From contig NZ_JACXAE010000049.1 of NCBI RefSeq assembly GCF_014698965.1, positions 1-64,000 of the forward strand: 64,000 nucleotides of DNA. The letters are read 5' to 3'. A model generated the notes under the pieces. The model had not been told where the DNA came from, did not search any database, and saw only the letters and a program-made list of their open reading frames with translations. The position numbers and the translations under genes are program-made. How positions within the stretch are numbered: the stretch's first letter is position 1; every line of letters starts with the position of its first letter. Source of the DNA: Iningainema tapete BLCC-T55 (lineage in GTDB: Bacteria; Cyanobacteriota; Cyanobacteriia; Cyanobacteriales; Nostocaceae). This document shows positions 57,497 through 64,000 of this stretch, piece by piece.

Positions 57497-57820
57497 GTGA
57501 ATTGGGAGCAGATTTATGATGGCGGGTGCTTCGGTTGCGATCAAATTCCTGGGATAGCTCAATTTAAACCTGAGACAACCTATTTGCTTGTTCTCAACGG
57601 TTCATTAGGGAACGATTCTTTTTCTCTAAATCGGTTGCGATCGCTAATTGGGCGTAGCCATTCTCCTCACATTACCGTTGACATTGACTTGAGTACCAAT
57701 GAGTTGAGCGTTTCTGCTACAATCTCGCGTCACCATACTGTGATTCAGTGGGCTAACAAGCGCATCATATTATCCAGTCACTTTGTTAAATTAGCTGATT
57801 TTGGGTTGCAGACTGCTTAG
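57497..57820 (+). pseudogene. FHA-domain fragment
   Basis: The plus-strand frame contains TYLLVLNGSLGNDSFSLNRL, LIGRSHSPHITVDIDLSTNELS and ATISRHHTVIQWANKRIIL, the first two-thirds of a forkhead-associated phosphothreonine-binding domain (GRS...SRxH core). The sequence expected after it (the NGT strand) is missing, replaced by VKLADFGLQTA. No fuller protein surrounds it, and the 5' end abuts the duplicated AAA fragment. Probably a relic. Confidence 0.6.
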
Positions 57821-58035
57821 CCGATTGTTAAAAAGGTATAGGTGTAGATTTGCTTAAGGGGCAATCTTGTTTGTAGTGTCATCTTATACGATGACAAAAC
57901 AGCTTTTTATAGCTAGACTAGTTGCAAAATAACAGACAGTGCTGTGCTAAACATTTCATATAACCCGTAGTTAAGTAGTAAACTTATACTTCTACGAGTT
58001 AACTTTTTATTATTAAGGTTTGAATTGTTATTGGT

Positions 58036-58899
58036 ATGCAAGAGAATATGAAACCTATTACTAAGCAAGAAAGAATAAAAAGGGCAGAGCTACAGATTGA
58101 AAATAAAAAGCAAAATGTAGACTATGATACACGCGAGTTTACAATAGAGTACATTGTAGACAAGTATTTGAAAAAAGAAGAAGAAGATAAAAATGAAATT
58201 TATGTACCTGAGTATCAAAGAGAATTTGTATGGGATGAACGTCGTCAATCAAGATTGATAGAATCAATCATTTTGGGGCTGCCTGTACCTCTCATTTTTG
58301 TGGCAGAAATCCAAGAAACAGGACGTTTAGAGATAGTTGATGGATCTCAAAGAATCAGAACATTAGCTCAGTTTCTTCAAAATGATTTACAGCTAACAGG
58401 ACTTGTTAATCTTGAATATTTGAATAGTTTTAAATTTGAAGACTTTCCTCCGTCACGTCAGAGAAAGTTCAAGAATACTCCAATGAGAATGATTGTTCTA
58501 TCAGAGAAGGCTAATGAAGAGGTTAGAAATGATATGTTTGACCGTATCAATACCAGTAGCCTTCCACTATTCCCAATGGAGAAGAGAAAGGGAATATTTA
58601 AAGGAAATTTTAATGATTTTGTCTTTGAATGTTCTAAAAATTCTAAGTTTGGAAAACTATGCCCTATAGGTTTTCATTTTAAGAAAAGGCAAGAGGAAGC
58701 TGAGCTTGTTTTGAGATTTTTTGCATTTTCAGAAACTTATCCTGAATTTAATATTCAGGATATTAGTTTGGAATTTACTGGTGTAGAAAGGTTTTTAGAT
58801 AAATATTTAGATTTAAAAAATTTGAATGCAACCGAAGCAGAAATGGTTCAAAAGAAAAAGGAATTTGAAAGAATGACCAATATGTTTCCAGGAAGATAA
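58036..58899 (+). CDS. DUF262 (GmrSD-N-like, ParB-fold) protein, C-terminally truncated
   Basis: 287 residues, ATG 58036 (ATG 58048 also possible). FTIEYIVDKYLKKEEEDKNEIYVPEYQREFVWDERRQSRLIESIILGLPVPLIF and the catalytic-type motif LEIVDGSQRIRTL (DGxQR) define DUF262, the ParB-like nucleotide-hydrolysing domain used in defence systems such as GmrSD. MFDRINTSSLPLFPMEKR is also conserved. The gene ends suddenly at EFERMTNMFPGR, and the next bases code in another frame for the end of a HEPN protein. The original C-terminus is thus lost by a deletion. Activity of the remaining domain is possible. Confidence 0.82.
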   Translation: MQENMKPITKQERIKRAELQIENKKQNVDYDTREFTIEYIVDKYLKKEEEDKNEIYVPEYQREFVWDERRQSRLIESIILGLPVPLIFVAEIQETGRLEIVDGSQRIRTLAQFLQNDLQLTGLVNLEYLNSFKFEDFPPSRQRKFKNTPMRMIVLSEKANEEVRNDMFDRINTSSLPLFPMEKRKGIFKGNFNDFVFECSKNSKFGKLCPIGFHFKKRQEEAELVLRFFAFSETYPEFNIQDISLEFTGVERFLDKYLDLKNLNATEAEMVQKKKEFERMTNMFPGR

Positions 58900-59191
58900 G
58901 CTTCCAATATCAGGCAATCTTAACGCAGAAAAGATTGATGAGCTTATCCACCAATACGGCTTTTTTGGGAGAATAGAAGTAGACAATAAGCGAGTAAAAT
59001 ATATTCTAGACCACATAGTAAAAATGAGATGTGATTTAGCACACGGAAATGTGTCATTTCGTTGGGCAGCTAGCGGAAAGGTTATGAATGAAATAGTTGC
59101 TATTAAAGATGATACGATTCAGTACCTAGAAAACTTATTGCAAAATATTAGTGAATTCATTAACCAGAAGAAGTATAAAGGGAGATCCTAA
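58898..59191 (+). pseudogene. HEPN-domain remnant (MAE_28990-like)
   Basis: An open frame with no start codon, shifted by one relative to the DUF262 gene: KLPISGNLNAEKIDELIHQYGFFG, VKYILDHIVKMRCDLAHGNVSF, VMNEIVAIKDDTIQYLENLLQNISEFINQKKYKG, stop at 59191. RCDLAH is the R-x4-H catalytic signature of HEPN ribonucleases. DUF262 and this HEPN family are often neighbours. A deletion has removed the end of one gene and the beginning of the other. Confidence 0.75.
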
Positions 59192-59335
59192 TTCAGCAAG
59201 CAGAGAATTTTGCTAATTCAACTGCACGCTAAGAAAAATTTTGAGCCAATCCTAGACAAAGTTGTTTCTGTATACACCCATCTGATGCGTGCATACAGAA
59301 AGTATCAAATATGCAGGCAGAGAAAAACTTGTAAA

Positions 59336-59803
59336 TTAGAATTTATCTTCCCAGTTTCTTGTATCGGTATGGTATCTTTGTAAATGTCCTACATTTGTAG
59401 TTGCAATTATTACTTTATTACCTTGATTTTGAGATGTAATTATTGCTGTAGCTGCCAAAATTACGTCTCCATCAAGAGCTTCTTTTGAGGCTGTTTGTTG
59501 ACCAGTGCTGCGTGCCCATGCCCAAAGTTCTGCTGCCTTAAGCATGATTTCTGTTGTTATTGGTATGTACTGTATGTTCTCAAGATTTTCAATTTCGTTT
59601 AATCTTTCTATCCCCTTTTTTAACTTTTGGTGAATTAATTCTCTCCGAACTTCATAATCTGCTATTTCAGGAATATAAACAAAGTATTTTTTGATTATTA
59701 TTCTAAACCATTGTTGACATTTGATTACTACCTCCTTTTGACTATTTGCATGGGTTATTAAACTAAGTGGTCCAGAGTCCAGTAAAATTATTTCTTTGTT
59801 CAT
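59336..59803 (-). CDS. PIN-domain ribonuclease-like protein
   Basis: 155 residues, ATG 59803 overlapping the upstream gene's stop by four bases. EIILLDSGPLSLITH gives the first catalytic Asp, YIPEIADYEVRRELIHQKL the conserved Glu, ALDGDVILAATAI the next acidic pair and IATTNVGHLQRY the last strand with ATTN. All PIN-fold acids are present, so it should be an active Mg-dependent RNase. The tight coupling with a 268-residue upstream gene suggests a toxin with an unusually large partner. Confidence 0.85.
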   Translation of the reverse strand: MNKEIILLDSGPLSLITHANSQKEVVIKCQQWFRIIIKKYFVYIPEIADYEVRRELIHQKLKKGIERLNEIENLENIQYIPITTEIMLKAAELWAWARSTGQQTASKEALDGDVILAATAIITSQNQGNKVIIATTNVGHLQRYHTDTRNWEDKF

Positions 59804-60606
59804 GAAAAGAGAGTACGTCCACCTTGTCTTCTTCTTTCAGAGTCAATTCCTTCCATTAAGGCTTCTAAACTTTTCTCTACTTCCTCTTCATCATATTTCT
59901 CATTCCAATACTCAAAAAGCTCATCCACTGTCTTAAACCTTTTTTTAAATTTTTTCTGATAATTACTAATATCCCATAAAATAGCCTTTGCCTTTGCTTT
60001 ACTATTTATTAAGTATTCTTTTTTGTTTTCATCTTCTAATTGATGTTTGTCTAAAGTAGAAAGAAATTTTTCTGCTATTATCTTAGTAATTTTTAGTAAA
60101 TTTTCTGGTACATAACCTGTGTAGCTTTCTGTCACTTCTAACAAATTACTCAGAAATTTATAAATATTTTTTAATCCACTAAAGCTTATTTCTTCACCTG
60201 AATCAATATCTATAATTTTCAGAATTTCCAGCAGAGCTATGCGTACTGCTATATCTGCTTCTAGCGATTTAATATCATACTCAAACTCCTCGAAATCTTT
60301 TAGTAAACTAGAGGGTAAAAAATTGTGAAATTGAGTTATAAAATTATTCACTAACTCCCGAAATAATTTCCATGATTTAAATTGTTGTTGCAAATTTTGT
60401 GTTTGATGAAACTCCAGTTTTACTTGTTCACTTTGCTTTACTATCTCCTCAAGTCTTTTATGAAAACCTTGAGGTGCTTGAGGATGGCTAGAGTTAAATA
60501 TTTCCTCTAGTTTATTAATTGTTTCTTCTAGTCCGGTATTTATATCTGAACTACCGTCATTAACTGACTTTACTACCTCAATGGCATCTAGTAAAAGTGA
60601 AGTCAT
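59800..60606 (-). CDS. Large helical partner of the PIN protein
   Basis: 268 residues from ATG 60606, chosen because AGGAAG lies just upstream; the frame extends 35 residues further without such a site. Family not recognised. The protein is almost entirely predicted helix, rich in Glu/Lys, with heptad-like stretches (IKSLEADIAVRIALLEILKIIDI, LEEIVKQSEQVKLEFHQTQ). It ends in a short segment resembling PIN-antitoxin tails (VEKSLEALMEGIDSERRRQGGRTLFS). It overlaps the PIN gene by four bases. Probably the neutralising or targeting subunit of the pair. Confidence 0.6.
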   Translation of the reverse strand: MTSLLLDAIEVVKSVNDGSSDINTGLEETINKLEEIFNSSHPQAPQGFHKRLEEIVKQSEQVKLEFHQTQNLQQQFKSWKLFRELVNNFITQFHNFLPSSLLKDFEEFEYDIKSLEADIAVRIALLEILKIIDIDSGEEISFSGLKNIYKFLSNLLEVTESYTGYVPENLLKITKIIAEKFLSTLDKHQLEDENKKEYLINSKAKAKAILWDISNYQKKFKKRFKTVDELFEYWNEKYDEEEVEKSLEALMEGIDSERRRQGGRTLFS

Positions 60607-60792
60607 ATTTTTTACTTCCTGCTTCTCACTTTGTTTCTTTGACAGAAGCGTCAAAGCACCAAGCCCTATATGCTTAATACAGCAATGACAACTGAGCTTA
60701 GTACTTCCCATCTTAAGTCATCTGTTTTTATTTATGCTGATTTTGGACTTTTTGTTTGCCATACACCTTAAACTGTTTGACAACCCAGTTGG

Positions 60793-62610
60793 TTATGCGG
60801 GGCGTTGTTGGCTTAAAACCTGGTAAGCATAGCTAAAATCGTCAGTGGTAATTCTGATTGCAGCAGGATCTGTCAAACCTTGAGCGCGATAGCGACGGAT
60901 TGCTTCTACAGCAGCACGATCGCCTAACAATGCCAAATCTGCTCCATTCCAACCTTCAGTTACTGCCGCCCAATCTGCCAAATTCACATCTTCCAAGGGA
61001 CGTTCTTGATTGTGAACTTGCAGAATTGCCAAACGGCTGTCCAAATTGGGTAAATCTACTAATAGTTGTAAATCTAACCGTCCCGCTCTAAGTATAGCTG
61101 GGTCTAAAGCATCAGGACGATTGGTGGCGGCAATCACTAAGATGGTAGCACCTGTTTGTAAACCGTCCAATTCTGTAAGTAATTGTCCCACCACGCGATC
61201 GCTCACTCCCGAATCGCCACTATAACGCCCTCTCGCTGGTGCCAAAGTATCAATTTCGTCGATAAATACAACGCAAGGGGCTGCTTGTCGCGCTTTAGCA
61301 AACAATTCCCGCACCGCTTGTTCGCTTGCACCCACCCACTTACTCAGTAATTCTGGTCCATTAACGCAGATAAAATTAGCTCTAGCTTGGGAAGCCACTG
61401 CTTTGGCTAACATAGTTTTGCCAGTTCCGGGTGGTCCCCAGAGTAAAATACCTTTAGGAGGTCTTGCTTTTGTTTTTAGATAAAGTTCTGGATGTAGTAG
61501 TGCGCCTTCTACTGATTCGCGCAAAGTTTGTTTAATCTCCTCCAACCCACCAATTTCTTCCCAGGCAACATTGGGTGATTCTATTTCTACTGAACGCAAA
61601 ACAGCGGGTTTAATTTCTTTAAGTGCTTGCAAAAAATCCGACTGCTCTACTGTTATAATGTCGGGAATTGGCTCCTCAATTGAGGGAACTTGGCGACGCA
61701 AAGCACTGTATGCTGCTTTTTGACAGACTGCTTTCAAATCTGCACCCACAAAACCGACAGCTAAATCGGCGATCGCTTCTAAGTCTACCATCCGATCTTT
61801 AGGCATAGCGCGAGTGAGAATTTGCAATATCTCCAAACGTCCCTGACGATCTGGCACGCGAAATTGTACCTCACGATCAAATCTTCCCGGACGACGTAAC
61901 GCTGGGTCAAGATGATCGGGGCGATTAGTTGCCGCTAGCACTATTACACCTTTAGTTTGGGCAAAACCATCCATCAAACTCAACAGTTGTGCAACTAGTC
62001 GTTTTTCCACTTCCCCTTCTACTTTGCTACGATCTGGGGCAAGACTGTCGATTTCATCTATAAATATTATACATGGAGCATTTTTGGCAGCTTTGTCAAA
62101 AATTCCGCGTAGTCTTTCTTCAGCTTCGCCATAGTGTTTGCCGATCACTTCTGGTCCAACTAATGCGATATAATTAACTCCTATTTCTTCTGCCAGAGCG
62201 CGGGCAGTTAGGGTTTTGCCAGTACCAGGAGGACCTACTAACAAAACACCGCGTGTAGGTTCCAGTCCAAGTTTAGCAAGTAAGTCAGGACGTTTTAAAG
62301 GTATAGCGATTAATTCTTTCAGTTCTTTGAGAACTTCTCCAAGCCCGCCCACATCTTGAAGAGAAATAGCTGTGGAGTTTTTTGCGGTAGAACTTGAGTG
62401 ACTAGAACTTGGCGTCTGTGGAGTGGGGCGATTTGTGCCGATATCGCTACTTATATTACCAGAACGGGGTATACCTCCCGAACGAGGTATACTCCTAAGA
62501 GGACGAGTACTGAACTGCACATCAGTTTTGATTTCTCCCTTTTCAATTTTTTCTTCTAGGGTTTTCGCAAGTTCTAATAAATGCTCAAAACCTTTGAATA
62601 AATCGCTCAT
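60793..62610 (-). CDS. Second tandem AAA+ ATPase, CDC48/VCP-like
   Basis: 605 residues from ATG 62610, fixed by GGGAGGAA eight bases upstream. An N-terminal helical segment (SDLFKGFEHLLELAKTLEEKIEKGEIK) and a Ser/Thr/Pro linker precede two AAA modules: GGLGEVLKELKELIAIPLKRPD, GPPGTGKTLTARA, CIIFIDEIDSLAPDR, LDPALRRPGRFDREV; then GGLEEIKQTLRESVEGALL, GPPGTGKTMLAKA, CVVFIDEIDTLAPARG, DPAILRAGRLDLQL. All Walker and arginine residues are intact. Closely similar to the ATPase at 42.3 kb but with an extra N-terminal helix and complete linker. Its 3' end is partly duplicated at 57.1 kb. Confidence 0.92.
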   Translation of the reverse strand: MSDLFKGFEHLLELAKTLEEKIEKGEIKTDVQFSTRPLRSIPRSGGIPRSGNISSDIGTNRPTPQTPSSSHSSSTAKNSTAISLQDVGGLGEVLKELKELIAIPLKRPDLLAKLGLEPTRGVLLVGPPGTGKTLTARALAEEIGVNYIALVGPEVIGKHYGEAEERLRGIFDKAAKNAPCIIFIDEIDSLAPDRSKVEGEVEKRLVAQLLSLMDGFAQTKGVIVLAATNRPDHLDPALRRPGRFDREVQFRVPDRQGRLEILQILTRAMPKDRMVDLEAIADLAVGFVGADLKAVCQKAAYSALRRQVPSIEEPIPDIITVEQSDFLQALKEIKPAVLRSVEIESPNVAWEEIGGLEEIKQTLRESVEGALLHPELYLKTKARPPKGILLWGPPGTGKTMLAKAVASQARANFICVNGPELLSKWVGASEQAVRELFAKARQAAPCVVFIDEIDTLAPARGRYSGDSGVSDRVVGQLLTELDGLQTGATILVIAATNRPDALDPAILRAGRLDLQLLVDLPNLDSRLAILQVHNQERPLEDVNLADWAAVTEGWNGADLALLGDRAAVEAIRRYRAQGLTDPAAIRITTDDFSYAYQVLSQQRPA

Positions 62611-62907
62611 CAAATTCCTCCCATTTTTTGCAGTCTGATTTTTAAAAGCCAACTCCCAACTGGTTATGTTTCATTAATACTACTATTTTTTTCTGATTTG
62701 ATAGTAGTGCCTGTTCGTTATACTGGAAAAAAGGCTGGAACTGACCAATGTTTCTGGCGATTAGCTCAGGCACTCTCAGCGTTGTATCCTAATGGTACAG
62801 ACGAAGAACTTTGGGTGAATGGTTTTTAGAAAGAAAAAAGGACTTGGATTTTAATATTTATGATACGCTCCTAACTGAATATATCATCTGTGTTAGGGTT
62901 AGATAAA

Positions 62908-63147
62908 GTGATTCCAGATTTTGACGAAAATGGTAATTTACAGCCAGGTGTATATTTTTGCGAATGGGAGGAGTTTAAGGAAAGATTTGGAAACAGTTTC
63001 AAGCGAGAACGAATGATCAATGGTTTAGAACTGGCAATGACGCAATTAAAAGCGGCTGGCTGTAGAATAATTTACATAAATGGCAGTTTTGTTACCAGTG
63101 AACCAAGCCCTAATGATTTTGATGCTTGTTATGATAATGCAAAATAG
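62908..63147 (+). CDS. DUF6932-like protein, apparently truncated
   Basis: 79 residues from GTG 62908. IPDFDENGNLQPGVYFCEWEEFKERFG, RMINGLELAMTQLKAAGCRIIYINGSFVTSEPSPNDFDACYD resembles the nucleotidyltransferase-like DUF6932 family. The GSF...NDFD part would hold the metal-binding acids. Family members continue well beyond this point, whereas here the frame ends in NAK, so the C-terminal half may be lost. An HTH gene follows 30 bases later, the usual partner arrangement of a toxin-antitoxin-like pair. Confidence 0.6.
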   Translation: MIPDFDENGNLQPGVYFCEWEEFKERFGNSFKRERMINGLELAMTQLKAAGCRIIYINGSFVTSEPSPNDFDACYDNAK

Positions 63148-63177
63148 AAAGGGAATTATTGCTATTAATTTGGTGAG

Positions 63178-63714
63178 ATGGGAACCATGATTAAAAATGA
63201 AAAGCAATATGAGTACAGCAAAGATTGTGCAAAAAGATTTGAATATTCCATAGCTGTAGTTGAACAAGACGAAGCGTGGAAGAAAAGAGATCCTGAACGC
63301 TGGCAGCTTGACATTGATGTTAAAAAGTCTCATTTAGTGGCTTTACAAGAAGAAATCGCTGAATATGAAAAGCTGTTTGATTGTGATAAAAGCCAACCAA
63401 TTAAAATTAAAGTTGAAAATTTCAACAAACTGCCAGATGTATTAATAAAAGCTCGCATAGCAGCAAAAATGAGCCAGAAAGAACTGGCTGATATTTTAGG
63501 GTTTGAAGAACAACGAATAAAAGAGTGTGAAGATAAAGATTATCAATGCGCGAGTTTTTGCGAAATCCTCGAAGTGAGTGCAGCCTTAGGTGTGGAGTTT
63601 GACAACGCATTTGTTCAGGTGAATTTTGAGGAAATAGAAGAAGGAAAAAAAAGTGCCCAAAAATGGCATAAATGGCGAGAATTAAGGATGAATCTAAAAT
63701 CTCAAGCTTCCTAA
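63178..63714 (+). CDS. XRE-type helix-turn-helix protein, probable antitoxin
   Basis: 178 residues, ATG 63178 (ATG 63187 also possible). The first ~75 residues are helical (YEYSKDCAKRFEYSIAVVEQ, LVALQEEIAEYEKLFDCD). Residues ~90-150 contain a Cro/C1-type HTH (LIKARIAAKMSQKELADILGFEEQRIKECEDKDYQCASFCEILEVSAALGVEF). Such long HTH proteins with an N-terminal helical extension accompany nucleotidyltransferase-like toxins, matching the upstream gene. Likely an autoregulating antitoxin. Confidence 0.72.
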   Translation: MGTMIKNEKQYEYSKDCAKRFEYSIAVVEQDEAWKKRDPERWQLDIDVKKSHLVALQEEIAEYEKLFDCDKSQPIKIKVENFNKLPDVLIKARIAAKMSQKELADILGFEEQRIKECEDKDYQCASFCEILEVSAALGVEFDNAFVQVNFEEIEEGKKSAQKWHKWRELRMNLKSQAS

Positions 63715-63726
63715 TAGGTTTAAAAA

Positions 63727-64000
63727 TTAGAACAGGAGATTCGCTGCTCCTTTAATCCGGTCTAGGGGTTCCACGGAACGGGGTAAGATTGGTAGGCGGA
63801 TAATAGTTTGCTCGGCAAATAAACTAGTATCAAGTTCTACATCTTTGCTGTAGCGGTTATGCACTATGTAACGCTGCGCAACTCCCATGTTTTGCAAAGA
63901 CTCAGTTAACCGCGCAACTTCGGCAATAATTGCAGCTTGAGCTTGGATGACACCAATAAATTCTGTGTGGCGGGGATCTTTCAATTTTTTCTGGGCTTTG
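63727..64000 (-). CDS. ArsA/Get3-family ATPase, C-terminal part (gene continues beyond the window)
   Basis: The last ~90 residues of a protein whose beginning lies past base 64000. KKLKDPRHTEFIGVIQAQAAIIAEVARLTESLQNMGVAQRYIVHNRY and FAEQTIIRLPILPRSVEPLDRIKGAANLLF match the C-terminus of the ArsA/TRC40/Get3-like P-loop ATPases of cyanobacteria. These act in arsenite pumping or, more often here, in poorly known membrane-protein or light-response roles. The Walker motifs lie outside the window. Confidence 0.8.
   Translation of the reverse strand, partial: KAQKKLKDPRHTEFIGVIQAQAAIIAEVARLTESLQNMGVAQRYIVHNRYSKDVELDTSLFAEQTIIRLPILPRSVEPLDRIKGAANLLF

Noticed and set aside
57251-57562. 103-codon minus-strand frame as a small AAA-related gene
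   Set aside because: It is a frameshifted partial duplicate of the AAA gene's 3' end without an ATPase core.
62701-62829. Short plus-strand frame (VPVRYTGKKAGTDQCFWRLAQALSALYPNG...)
   Set aside because: It reads like a coding relic of about 40 residues but has no start or recognisable family, so it was not listed as a gene.
1-64000. tRNA, rRNA, CRISPR arrays and prophage structural genes
   Set aside because: None could be recognised on either strand by eye. A covariance-model search would be needed to exclude a missed tRNA.

Overview
The window looks like chromosome from a filamentous (Nostocales-type) cyanobacterium. GCGATCGC (HIP1) octamers are scattered through it, the base composition is moderate, and the gene families are typical of that group: a CHAT protease, a kinase-FGE fusion, Uma2, many type II toxin-antitoxin pairs, ISKra4/IS630/ISAs1/IS66 elements and short palindromic repeats. 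The genus cannot be fixed from the sequence alone.

Layout. 0.1-4.7 kb: a 2H phosphoesterase relative, an unusual regulator/polyferredoxin membrane fusion, and LtrA. 4.8-20.9 kb (minus strand): a compact natural-product cluster. It has a proline-type adenylation/carrier module fused to a KS-AT-DH-KR-ACP module, a second polyketide synthase (KS-AT-DH-CMeT-KR-ACP), a type II thioesterase and a decayed asparagine synthetase. 21.2-32 kb: an insertion-sequence scrapyard (IS630, two ISKra4 elements with intact target duplications, IS5-like, IS66-like, two ISAs1 ends, a group II intron tail). It surrounds a paired SMR exporter, a fatty-acid hydroxylase-type di-iron protein, a dead multicopper oxidase and two pieces of a multidomain sensor kinase.

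33.1-35.5 kb: the most striking locus. A CHAT caspase-like protease carries a C-terminal adaptor domain, and two following single-pass membrane proteins carry the same domain at their N-termini. One of these ends in a cyanovirin-N-type lectin repeat, the other in a ricin-type lectin repeat. This reads as a lectin-receptor/protease signalling or immunity module. 35.7-39.8 kb: a two-RCK ion channel with an altered pore signature, a RelE-type toxin-antitoxin pair, a LOG-family hydrolase and an S66 LD-carboxypeptidase.

40.0-52.1 kb: a LamG/low-complexity protein, a tandem CDC48-type AAA ATPase, a coiled-coil protein, a Ser/Thr kinase-FGE fusion, a tiny membrane protein and a Clp-like AAA protein, with toxin-antitoxin genes and Uma2 lodged between them. 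52.8-56.9 kb: a candidate oxylipin operon (DUF2235 hydrolase, cyclooxygenase-like haem peroxidase, catalase-fold hydroperoxide-metabolising protein). 56.9-64 kb: a defence-flavoured, partly decayed stretch (antitoxin, FHA fragment, DUF262 plus HEPN remnant, PIN toxin with a large partner, a second CDC48-type AAA whose tail is duplicated 3.6 kb away, DUF6932 plus HTH) and the C-terminus of an ArsA/Get3-type ATPase.

All calls are from reading translations and DNA by eye. No database search was possible.
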